Program-made: the position numbers and the translations under genes
Source of the DNA: Misgurnus anguillicaudatus
Taxonomy: Eukaryota > Chordata > Actinopteri > Cypriniformes > Cobitidae
Reading direction: 5' to 3'
Length of the DNA: 64,000 nucleotides
Assembly: GCF_027580225.2 (NCBI RefSeq)
Contig: NC_073354.2
Coordinates: forward strand, 20,667,001 to 20,731,000
Part shown: positions 11,585 through 22,235 of the stretch, in pieces
Layout: every line of letters begins with the position of its first letter
How positions within the stretch are numbered: position 1 is the stretch's first letter
Notes under the pieces: generated by a model
The model's input: the letters and a program-made list of their open reading frames with translations, nothing else
Databases searched by the model: none
Told to the model about the DNA's origin: nothing

Positions 11585-12286
11585 TGACACTTTCCATTGC
11601 ATAGTACATAGTAATACCCCATGGGTGGGTCTTTTCAGCTTACTTTTGGGGCTTTTCCACTGGGTACAGTACGTAGTTCCCAATACTTTTTTTGTACCAC
11701 CTCAGTTGGGATTCCACGCGAGCTGAACTGATACTAAAACGTGACGTTAAACACCGCAGATCACTGATTGGTCTGATTAGTCATTGATTGGTTACTACCA
11801 GCATCATTGCTTCCTAAACACAAGATTAGCTTTAACTTTGTGCTTGCGCTGTCTCAAGCAAACCTTTTGTCATCTGTGCTTTTTTGTAAGTTCCCAAACT
11901 TCCTTTTAGCGGTGTAAAACCTCCACACCATACCAGTGCTTTCCTTGCAGTTTGTGGTGGCACATTCGTCGACTGACGCCATGGGTGTTTGTACAGAAAC
12001 TGTCATGTTAGACAGAGGTAGTGATAAACAAGATGTGCAAACATCTATTTGTAGTGGTCAATTTTGATTTTGTGGCAGACTGACTGAATGAATGTATGAG
12101 AAACACTTCATTCCAACTATGCTCACTCCCACTTTTTGTAAGATGTCACAAGGAGTATAACTACACACCTTTAATCTCTCCCACTCTGAAGTGGTACTAA
12201 ACTCAATGGAAAAGCAACCAAAGCCAAAGTAAGGTGAGCTGACACAACCTGACCCGTGGGGGACTATGCAATGGAAAAGTGCCATT
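11585..12286. mobile_element. inverted-repeat element, TTTTCCATTGCATAGTA family, intact copy
   Basis: About 700 bp with inverted ends around TTCCATTGCATAGTAC and ACTATGCAATGGAAAAG. It contains a repeat of its own end near 11650 (GCTTTTCCACTGGGTACAG). The same family makes the interrupted element at 31145-34053, which shares blocks such as TTTTTGTACCACCTC and ACTGTCATGT.AGACAGAGG. No transposase frame. The superfamily is unresolved. Confidence 0.75.
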
Positions 12287-12460
12287 ACATTTATGCATTT
12301 GGCAGACACTTCAGCCCAAAGTGACTTACAGTGGATTACAAGGTATTCATTTTTCAGCATGCATGTTCCCTGGAATTGAACCACTGATCTAATATGAATG
12401 ATTGGATTGTTTAAGACATCACAATTGTGAATCCACTGCATTGCCATAATTGGTATGCCC
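12287..12460 (-). mobile_element. tRNA-derived SINE, body and tail
   Basis: On the minus strand the tail reads CTGTAAGTCACTTTGGGCTG then AAGTGTCTGCCAAATGCATAA, a block shared by a very common fish SINE group. It is preceded by GGTTCAATTCC, a good RNA polymerase III box B, at about 12375-12385. The 5' tRNA-like head is degraded. Confidence 0.65.
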
Positions 12461-12568
12461 AAGCATTCTATTACATGAATAGGACGTTATCAGATTTTAC
12501 TGATAAAATAGTACTTGGGCATAGCAAGATGGACGCTCAAACTCTGCAGTGGCTCCATTTCTCGCTGT

Positions 12569-13139
12569 CAGGGTTCCCACACCATAGTTAACTTCAAATT
12601 CAAGGACCTTTCAAGGACTTTCAGGTCGAATACCCTCAAGGACTAAACGTGGGGACACATTTCAAGTGAGAGCAAGTTTACATCGTGTTACCTTTAAAGA
12701 TACATTGTTACAGTACAGACGCAGGAGCCAGGAAGTATATCGCTATCTGAAATATTGCCAAAGACGGCATTACAGGGATGAAAAAGTATGGCAAGGGAGA
12801 CGCAGCACCTTGTTTCTTTCTCAGGGAACAACATTATATACGTAACCCGAGACGTTTTCATTTGTCAAACACAACTATGCAAAAAAGCATTTTGGTATGA
12901 ATCAACATTCGCATACAGAAGATATAAGCATTTATAGCGAACAGTTTAACAGGTGTGCTTAAAAAGTCTAGAATTTTTATGATATTATCCTACACTACAA
13001 ACGAATAATATGTTTTTTTCCAGAAAACTTATAGCATAAAATAGATTCAAGCACTTTCAATGACCTGCATGTATATTTTCAAAACTTCCCCCCTAGATTC
13101 ACAAACTTTCAAGGATTTCAAGGACTCGTGAGAACCCTG
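12569..13139. mobile_element. hAT-type non-autonomous element, CAGGGTTCCCACA family, copy 1
   Basis: Inverted ends CAGGGTTCCCACAC and GAGAACCCTG (usual GTGGGAACCCTG), with subterminal repeats AAGGACCTTTCAAGGACTTTC and CTTTCAAGGATTTCAAGGAC. Three copies occur in this window (also 15390 and 45051). They share internal blocks such as AACCCGAGACGTTTTCAT and GTCTAGAATTTTTATGATAT. CA...TG ends fit hAT. No clear 8-bp duplication remains around this copy. Confidence 0.75.
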
Positions 13140-13149
13140 GCCATAACAT

Positions 13150-13255
13150 TAAGTATTCTATGCGCATTTATATAGATCAGTGGATTGAACCCACAACCTT
13201 TTGCGTTACTAGCGCAATAATCCAATGCTTTACAACTAGAGCAACAAGTCCACCA
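13150..13255 (-). mobile_element. tRNA-like head of a SINE
   Basis: On the minus strand, 13255 to 13185 reads GTTGCTCTAGTTGTAAAGCA, then a stem-loop around GCGCTAGTAACGC, then GGTTGTGGGTTCAATCCAC. This has tRNA box A- and box B-like elements (GGTTCAATCC) and an alanine-tRNA-like anticodon arm, but it is not a functional tRNA because the acceptor stem does not close. It is best read as the 5' head of a tRNA-derived SINE. Confidence 0.65.
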
Positions 13256-13952
13256 AAAACACTGCCATTATGGTCTTGAACCATTCTGTGATATAACTAT
13301 TTGGTATAACTTGTGTTTCTTATACTTTTTTATATTTGTTATGCCATAATAACTTGTGTTTGTTTATGTCTAACTTGCTCCATTACAACATCATTCGGCT
13401 TTCAAGTCAGTGGAAGCAGGCTGGTTTTGAAATAGGTTGCCTATACCCAAGCCAACCGTCAACTTGAGTAACATTTTGATAACTCTTTTGACATTACCAA
13501 CCTTATAGCCTAGGCAGACACAGCAAACAAAAAGCATACAACATTTGGTCTCCGTTTGTGCTAGCAGTGTCATCCGAGGGCCCTGCATATGTAATTGTAA
13601 GTCTATGTTTGGAGTTTGTCTCTTTCATGCTGTGTTTGGAATTTTCTAAACATCAAAGCAGCAGTTTTAATGCACTGACTTTGATGTTGAATGCTCAATG
13701 AAAACAAAAGAAACTGCTGTTTGTCAGCAACATATAATGCCCCAAACTCTCAGGGAGGAATGAGACAATCAAGAGAAGTCTACTTGGCAAGACAGAGCTG
13801 TCATTTGACTTCTGGCCATCTCCCTCTAAAAAAAAGCTATATTCCTGTGCTATTTTACATCAAATCTGATATCCTGTTGTTATAAAAGGGGTCTTATTAC
13901 GAGCATAAAAAAGGTCTGAAAAGTTTCAAAGTGCATGCTGAGGGGAAATTAA

Positions 13953-14870
13953 AGGCAGGGTAGGCAGGAATTATCCAAAAAACTTCCTTACAAGTTTGTC
14001 CAAACTGTCCCCATATACAAATGCACAATTAAAATGCAAGTACTCTAAAAAAGAGAGCACAAAACTCGAGTGTCTGCAGACCCCCCACGACCGTGTCAAA
14101 CACAGCCAATTATTTCCATCCGGGACGAAACATATGATTAGCTTCCTCAAATATCACTCTCTCTCGCGACCATGGCTCCACCCGTTGCTATGGGATCTGC
14201 CCAGACATGCGCACACCCGATTGATTTGAACGTGCACAAGGCACTCTAGGAAGAGCAATAGTACAGCAGAGAAATAGCACTCACAACTCACAGAAACTGC
14301 ATTCACATCTTACAGTACCTGCATATCCAGTCAGCGAAGGCAAAAAAGGAATAAATGAAGCAATCAAACGAGAGGAAATATCGCGTGGCTTTTCCTCTAG
14401 TCGATGATGCGGTAGCGGTGTTGTCTGCGGAGTGTAGTCCTCGTCAGAGTCAACAATGCTTTCATCACAGAAACTCTTCCATGCAAAACACTGGCTGAGT
14501 GAGTACTAAAAGCCATCCGTTTATAAAAGCCATCTGTTTATATTCCTAGTGATAAAGTTAGGTGTATTATTACATGTGATTGTGACTTGATGTTATTACA
14601 TGCACCGCGCTCCTTCCTCTCCGCTTGTCTGAGGTAATTCGCGCGTTCATGTGTTTTGGGGGCGTGGCTTAAGAAGAAACCCAGAAGGGAGGGGGTGGAG
14701 TGAATGGAAAAGTTAGCTGTGTTTAAAACAGTCATGAGAGGTCTACAGACACTCGATTTTTATACTCTCTTTTTCAGAGTACCCACATTTCACTTATGCA
14801 TTGATATACAAAGTCAGTTTAAACAAATTTGCAAAAAAGCTTTCTTAGACAAGTCCTGCCTATTCTGCCT
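13953..14870. mobile_element. TTAA foldback element, AGGCAGGGTAGGCAGGA ends
   Basis: A 918-bp element between two TTAA tetramers (13949-13952 and 14871-14874). Ends are AGGCAGGGTAGGCAGGA and TCCTGCCTATTCTGCCT. Long subterminal inverted repeats include GAGTGTCTGCAGACC against GGTCTACAGACACTC. The centre holds no coding sequence. A TTAA target is used by piggyBac and Kolobok transposases. Confidence 0.8.
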
Positions 14871-15389
14871 TTAACTACAATGTACTTCTTTTGGATAGTG
14901 AAACGTCACAATATTTCTCATTTAAATAATTCTTGCCCAAGGTATGTGTGAACCCAGGTTCAGCTGCTTCAGTAGTGTGTATATTGAATGCTAAAGAAAT
15001 GTGGTTGCCTAATCCCTTTTAGGACTATCAGGCACATTAAAAAGTATTTTGCTCAGGGACGGGCATTTTCAATAATATAATGTTCAAATATTTGAGCTTA
15101 TAAAAATTAATATTCCTTTATTTATACAAATATTTTGAAAAATACTTGACAAATGTAAAAAAAGACAACCATAATTAGCCTATCTGCTCCGGTTATAATA
15201 ACGATAGCTTCGGAGAAAACTCTGCTCCGTGGTTATCCGGTAAGAACAACAGACGGATCTAACGAGAATATCTGATTTTAACATTATTTTACAAACAACG
15301 TAAACAGGCTTGACAACAATTTAACAACAAAGATGGAGCTATCGCTACTGTTTACTGTTAAACAGCCATGTGCAGTTATCTGGTTTATT

Positions 15390-16089
15390 CAGGGTCCCCA
15401 CAACTTAGTTAACTTCAAATTCAAGGACCTTTCAAGGACTTTCCTGGTCTAATACCCTCAATTTAAAGGACTAAATGTGGGGACACACTTCAAGTTAGAG
15501 CGAGGTTACACCGTTTTACCTTTTAAGATACATTGTTACAGTTCCCTTTCGAGGGAACTCGCGCTGCGTCACTGCGGTGAAACTTTGGGGACGCCTCCAA
15601 GGGTAAGTGCGTCTGAATGTGTATATCAAATTCAACCAATGGTGAGGGGCTTAACGACAAAGACATGGTAAGGTGGGAGCCAGGAAGTATATCACTATCT
15701 GAAATATTGCCAAAGATGGCTTACAGGGACGCAGGAAGTATAGTAAGGGAGACGCAGCGTCTCGTTCCCTTCTCAGGGAACAACAGTTACATACGTAACC
15801 CGAGACGTTTTCATGTGTCAAACAAAACTATGTAAAAAAGCATTTTGGTATGAATCAACATTCGCATACAGAAGATATAAGCATTTAAAGCGAACGGTTT
15901 AGCCCGTGTGCTTAAAAGTCTAGAATTTTTATGATATTATCCTACACTACACAGGGAATAATATGGATTTTTTTAGCACTTTCAATTACCTGTATCTATG
16001 TATGTATATTTTCAAAAACTTCCCAGGGCCTTGACCCCCCCCCCCCAGATTCAAACTTTTAAAGATTTCAAGGACCCGTGGGAACCCCG
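15390..16089. mobile_element. hAT-type non-autonomous element, CAGGGTTCCCACA family, copy 2
   Basis: Left end CAGGGTCCCCACAA, right end CGTGGGAACCCCG, with the same subterminal AAGGACCTTTCAAGGACTTTC blocks as 12569 and 45051. It carries the fullest version of the inner segment (about 15541-15810), which begins and ends with GGGAAC/GTTCCC palindromes and includes ACATACGTAACCCGAGACG. A poly(C) run lies near 16037. Confidence 0.75.
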
Positions 16090-18889
16090 CACATCCTTAA
16101 TTTTGCAAAGTACAACGATGCCTGTGAACGTTATTTTTGAATAGTTTATAACATTGTCTTAAACGTTTCTAACACAGTTACAAAATAAAATGGTACCACT
16201 GTGAAATGTCTTGTGCTTGCAAAGGTATTTCTGGTTGATCTTCCTCTTCTACACCTTCATTATGACAAGATCAAGATCAAGATTAAACTGTTCAGACCAA
16301 ACGGATTGTATTGCTAATGTTTACAACTGAGAAGCTGAAGTTGTGGTAAAGAAGAAGAAGGAAATTTACTAAAAACAATCTAAGCAGGTACCCAATCACA
16401 ACAGACTGGGCCAGCTAGGCCAATTTAGAATAGACTAAATAGCCAATTAGATTAAATAATGTATGTTTTTCTGCAAAAAAACTTGAGCAATATTAGAAGT
16501 CTCAGAGAACATAATAAAATAATAAAAACACATGTCATGACCCTTTTAACTAAAAAAAATATGACAAGCTCAAGCCAAAACAAACTCTGTTGAGACTGAG
16601 CCACAAAGCTGAGAAACAGTTTATCACATATTTCATCATTCTAGCAATGCGTAAACAGGCAGTCTCTAGACAGCCACTGGAGAACGCATCAAATTTACAA
16701 TTACTGCAAATTTACGACAACTGTGAACTTTTTGTATATTGCTGAATTTGTATTCACTTTGTGCTGCCAGACTCTCCATCAGGTGAAGTCACGGTGCATT
16801 TTGCAGTTGTTTAATAAAGCGCAGAAACCGTTAGCCAAAGATAAGGCTCCCTTACATAAAGGGAGGGGGGTGCAGGTCCATTATAAACAACAACACTGGT
16901 GAAAAGTGATAATTACAGTATCCAATACAACAACTGTCTCTCAACATGAGCGACAGGAATGAAGAGGGAATAAATGATCAGTTATTTAATGCAGCAGATC
17001 AGCCTCTAAAACAGACAGCAGTTATGTAAGCAAGCAGGAGAGTGGAGCAGTTTTGCCACATTAGGCAAATCAATAGGGAGCCTCTGCAACGTTGCTGCAG
17101 GGAAAAGTATCAATAATACCTAATGCACCTCCAGGGTTTTTACCCCTCTAGGTAGACCTCGACAAAAATGGCATTTAATGCTTCAGAAAACCAATGTTTT
17201 GTTTCAGTCTGGCTTGTAATAGCAAAGATAAAAGACACTGCATGAAATACTGGGAAACGTTGTGCCATATGCATCTGAAACCTTGAATTGGGTCACATAA
17301 ATCAACGTGCACACTTGCTCACCAATTCCAAGAGGCGGTTTTCCTTGTAGCTGCCTCTGGCCCAGCTTTACCCTCATTCTTGATTAGACTCCAGCGGAAT
17401 AGGAAAATTGATTCTTGATCAATGTAAGCATTACGTTTTTCTGGCATTTATTTTTTCATCCGAACACATTCAGTTATATTAAATAATAACCGGTCTCTTC
17501 CTTGCTTTATAATAGCATTGACCGGAATTAATGTTTCAAAGCTTCATCATTAAAGTAATCCATATATAACCTGATGGGTTAATAAATCTTCAGAAGACAA
17601 ACGATAGGTCTGTGAGAAAAAAAGAGATTCATATTTTGAACTTTTAGTGATAGTTGACATGAAAACCCGCCAAATGCTGGTAGATTTCAGCTCTGACAGC
17701 CAATCCCACTAGCCACTTTAGCTGGTTGAATATATTTTTTATTGTAGTTTTCTTAAAAGTTATGTAAAATTATAAACAATGTGCAATGACACTGGGAAAC
17801 TACAACTCCCATGAGCACTCCCTGCACCCAGCGCAACGTACTGAGACCGTTTGCTGAGACGCACACACATTGCAGAATCAAGCGACACCATTTTACCAGA
17901 AAGAGCGCGAGAGCTGATGGATTTGCAAATGCACGGGACGCAGTCTTTCACTTTGGGAAAGATAAAACAATTGCATGGAAGTGATTGAAGAGGTTTAAAG
18001 TGCGTTCACACTCCTTGGGCAAGAGCGGAGAGAAATTCATAGCGCATACGTGAAAACGCACATCCCAGTTTTGTCCGAATTCAAAGGAAACCCACCAGTG
18101 GAGAGAGGTTTGTGCATCATTTTAATGTAGACTACTTTGTGCAACAATAATGCCCTCTCGACATTTGCCATTAAAATCTTAAATAACTTTTAACAGAAAC
18201 CACGATCAAGCAATATAAAAATTACTGCTGTTGTTAATAAATATTTGAAGTGTTTGTAGGGTTTTTGTGTTTATCTTCTCAGTTAACCTTCTACACCCCT
18301 CCTCCACTTTTACTATATTCATTAAAAGTTAACCTATTTATGCCTTTCTAGCATGTTTTTCATGCACCTAAATATATGATATGATCTATACTGATATATT
18401 ACCAGCTAAATAATGTAGTCTTAATTTGGGTGGTCAGTCTGCATTTGAAAGTCAATCTGCATCTAATCTAGCTAAATCGAGTACAATTACTGAAATTAAA
18501 GTCATTTTAGGATGCCAAAGTCAAGTTTAATCATATAAAATGTATTTTACCAGCAACAAAATTGTGTCCAGTGAAAATGCTGAGTGGCTAGTAACTTTGG
18601 AAAACAACTAGCCCCTTTGGCTGGTGAGGAAAAAAAGTTAAAGTAAAGCCCTGGTTACAACACATATGTAATGTAAACAGACAATAACAACTCTGGTTTT
18701 CGCATATCTCAAGACTAAGCTAGTCGTCTTTGTGACGAAACACTAAGACATGAGACACGCGATACTTATTAAAATCTAGAGCTGTTACCGCCCTAATCAA
18801 TGCCATTATAAAGCAAGGAAGAGCCAGAATATTATTTATTATAACTCATGATTGTGCCCGGCCGAGGACAAAAAAAGACAACCATCTTG

Positions 18890-18955
18890 AATGACACGGG
18901 GGTGAGTAAATAATCAGTAAATTTTTATTGTAGGGGTGAACTTTTCCTTTAAATA
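18890..18955. mobile_element. solo right end of a TTAA foldback element
   Basis: The segment GGTGAGTAAATAATCAGTAA followed by GGGGTGAACTTTTCCTTTAA is a diverged version of the right end of the 20885-21198 family. The left part is not seen. Confidence 0.4.
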
Positions 18956-20450
18956 CTTCGAATGTAGAGTATTGTACTATGCAGATTGTATTCAGGCCTC
19001 TGTGCCTAAATATTATGCAAAGGGAAAAGATTTGTTTGCACTTTAGCATGACTCTTACTGCATTACAGGGTCGTGTCTGTGTGGATCCTCCCAAAAAAGT
19101 CTTCCATCATCACTTTGACAGGGTGTGCCCCATATGTTGGGTGTTTGTGGACTTAGATTAAATCTGGTCTCGTGGTTACACTTGAGCCAGCAAGGCAATG
19201 TTTAAAAATGATGTTCAGACACAGTAAAGCATGACACAAAACAACTCAGCACACAGTTTAAAAGCATCGTAACGCAAATAACAAATAGTCACTTCATAAA
19301 CCCAGCGCCCAAATGTGCCAGAACTTTACTGACATCCGTAAATACCAAATGAATTGAGACCGCAAGGTAGCATGTGAGCTAAAACAGTGTTTGAGAGAAA
19401 ATTAATGTATTTGGGGTAAAACACTTTGCCAGACCACTGAGCATAAGCAATGTCCATTGAAAATCACTTGTATAAAGAACTCACTGTTCCAGTGTGTCTA
19501 GTTCTCTCTGAGGTGGGGAGATGGGTATCGAAGGGAGCTTGAGAGGTCAAAGACACCCGTGGCAGCTTCCTGTAAAGGGTGGCAGTCTGGCTTATATATG
19601 AAACTGAGTAAGAAGAGAGCCAAGCCACACCAGGCCAGCTGCAGGTCATCTGGTCCAACGTGCCCTGCACTTCTACTGAATTTCTACAAAGCATGGAGCA
19701 TCAGTGATGGACCAAGCTGAGAAATATCATATTGTGCGTGTCATTTACAATATTGGAAGCAAAAACCTTAAACGCAGGTTGTTTGTTATAGACTTTGCCT
19801 TTTAGGCATGTTGGGGTGTACTGGAGTTCACTATTCGTGAAGGGCACTGTGCCCTACAAACCGCCCTCTTTTTCTGATGATGAGGAAACATGACATTTCA
19901 TCAGGAGACGTGGTGCTGTAACGGACAAGACTCGCCCTTTCCCAAAGGGAGCTCGAGGAATGCTTTACGCAATATTCTGCCCACAACCCCTCCTCAAAAT
20001 GTGAGATTCAGCAAATACAATTTCATAAAACATCTAATTGGGTCTTAAAAGGTCAGACCAGCACAAGACAATGAGATGTTTTCTGAGGGGCATGGCTACG
20101 TTCTAGGAGCCTTTTATAGATGCCAGCATTGGCAACTTTGATTTGTTACCAAGCAAACAATAAAAAAGGGGCAGTATTAGGTCACTTCAATGTTTCAGAC
20201 AGCTGCGAGACATTCTTTTTTTTATAAAAAGAATCAGAGAGGAACAATTCATAACCAAAGCTCAAAAATATCTGGAAATTCCCCAAGTTAATAAATGAGG
20301 AATGAGAGACCTGTCTCTAGCATGAATTTCAAGTAATTAATATGGATTTATCCTGACTGATGATGATGTTTATTATCCTTGGGCCACAGCGGTCAAGGAA
20401 AGAATTGACAAACACATATGCCAAAGCTTTTTCCTGTCATTATTCTTTGC

Positions 20451-20479
20451 ATTCATTCATTCATTCATTCATTCATTGT
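20451..20479. repeat. (ATTC)n microsatellite
   Basis: Seven head-to-tail ATTC tetramers. Confidence 0.95.
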
Positions 20480-20884
20480 CGGATAAGCCCTTTTAAATAA
20501 TGCAACACTGTTTCTGGGCAAAGTGTCAATGTTTTCTTGGTCAGTGAGTAATGGAAATGTGATGACTATTTAACATGTAACTATTTAAAAGAAAGCTTTA
20601 AAATAAGATCATGTACTATAAGACCACAAATAAGTTAAACACTTTGCTTGATCTTAAAATAGTTACTGACTGCATGACTTAAAGTGACAAAATCTCATTT
20701 TTGAGGATGTTAGATTTCTCATTTCGATCATCCTAATTTAAATAGATTCGTCACTTTTTCTACACACCATGCCAGCTTTTACAGATTTACATAGATAAAA
20801 CAAAATCTAAAAAATAGAGGTTTAACAGTGGTCCCAAAAGGTATACAGACTTATTATAACAAAAAGGGGCAGTGTTTAGATTAA

Positions 20885-21198
20885 AGGGATAGTTCACCCA
20901 AAAATGAAAATTCTGTCATCATTTACTAATTCTCGTTATGTTACAAACCTGTACAAATTTCTTTGTTCTGATGAACACAAAGGAAGAAATCCAAAGCTGT
21001 TCGTGGACCCTATTTACTTCCATAATATTCTTTTTTCCTACTTTGGAAATGAATAGGGTCCACGAACGGTTTGGTTACAAACATTTCACAAAATATCTTT
21101 ATTTGTTTTCATCAGAACAAAGAAATTAATACGAGTTTGTAACAACATAAAAGTGAGTAAATGATGACAGAATCTTTATTTTTGGGTGAACTATCCCT
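20885..21198. mobile_element. TTAA foldback element, AGGGATAGTTCACCC ends, intact
   Basis: A 314-bp element between TTAA at 20881-20884 and 21199-21202. It is almost wholly palindromic: AGGGATAGTTCACCCAAAAA against TTTTTGGGTGAACTATCCCT, and TTCGTGGACCCTATT against AATAGGGTCCACGAA. This family is the reference for the fragments at 340-1680, 18890-18955, 48730-48840 and 54990-55221. No coding capacity. Confidence 0.9.
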
Positions 21199-21833
21199 TT
21201 AATCCAAGACTAGAACTTAGTTATATATAAGGGCATTTAGTACCTTACAAAAAAAACAATACTGTGTGCATCTTGAGACAAAACAATGGCACTGATACAT
21301 GTTAAGATATGTCAGTGCAAGATGTTTTTAAATCAAGGCAGCTAAAACATGCATCTTAGTCTGGCACTAGGATAAGCCCTATCCGGGAAACCACCCCAAA
21401 ATGTTTTAAGCCTTTTGGGTATTACAAGTACAGCAGGAGGAGCATTCTGCATGTTTTCCACTTTCATTTACTAACAAATTAGTCTGCTTTCTGCTGTGAC
21501 TCTTTTCCTTTCAAAGGTTTTTTATCCACCTCTTCTCCAGAAAAGGGAAATGCCAGGCTGACTTCATTCTTTTCTCCCAATTCATGTAACACACAAGTTG
21601 CCATAAAATGGAGTGTTTCCAACAGAAAACTAATTAGCATATACGTGCCGTCATCACGTGTCACGCGTTTGATCGAGTGTTGGCACCTGAAATATGTTTC
21701 ACTCCTACTCTTTGATCCGTCACATTATATTGCATTTTAACACAACTGAATGCTATTTTTACATTTTATCAGTTCTGTTGTCAGACATAAAATGAGTAGA
21801 TTATAAAATAGTTACTAAACACGACCCAGTAAT

Positions 21834-22235
21834 GCAGAGTTCACACCAGCCGCGGTAACAACGCGCAATTTGTGCGTAGTTGGACGCTTGAACATTTGAG
21901 TTCACTGGCTTCATTCTCGCGTGAAAGCGGCGCGTGAAATTCTAGTCATTTGAGAAATTCACGCGGAAATTTGCGTCATGGGAGGGGCTTCTGCAACTCC
22001 GCTAAGACTCCGCCACTCCGCTAACGTCCTGAAATCACGTCACTACTCCAGCGAGGTCCTGGAAAATCCGCCGAAGTTCAGATTTTTGAACTTGCGCGTT
22101 TCCCGTGGCAACGCTCAATTCTTGTGTTCCGCGCCATCCGCGCCGCAGGATACCTAATCACGTATTTGCTTTGACTTAACATGTAAATCATCCGCGCTTG
22201 CCACCTCTACCGCGGCTGTTGTAAACGCAGCATAA
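21834..22235. mobile_element. foldback repeat, TTCACACCAGCCGCG family, copy 2
   Basis: Second copy of the element at 2945-3346, with ends AGTTCACACCAGCCGCGG and CCGCGGCTGTTGTAAACGC. It is again rich in CG dinucleotides. It contains a short local duplication around 21998-22025 (CTCCGCTAAGACTCCGCC, then ACTCCGCTAACG). Confidence 0.75.

Noticed and set aside
12058..12462. 134-residue minus-strand frame
   Set aside because: It runs across the end of an inverted-repeat element into a SINE, so it is a chance frame.
13185..13255. Functional tRNA gene
   Set aside because: Box A and box B are present, but the acceptor stem does not pair and the sequence continues as SINE body.
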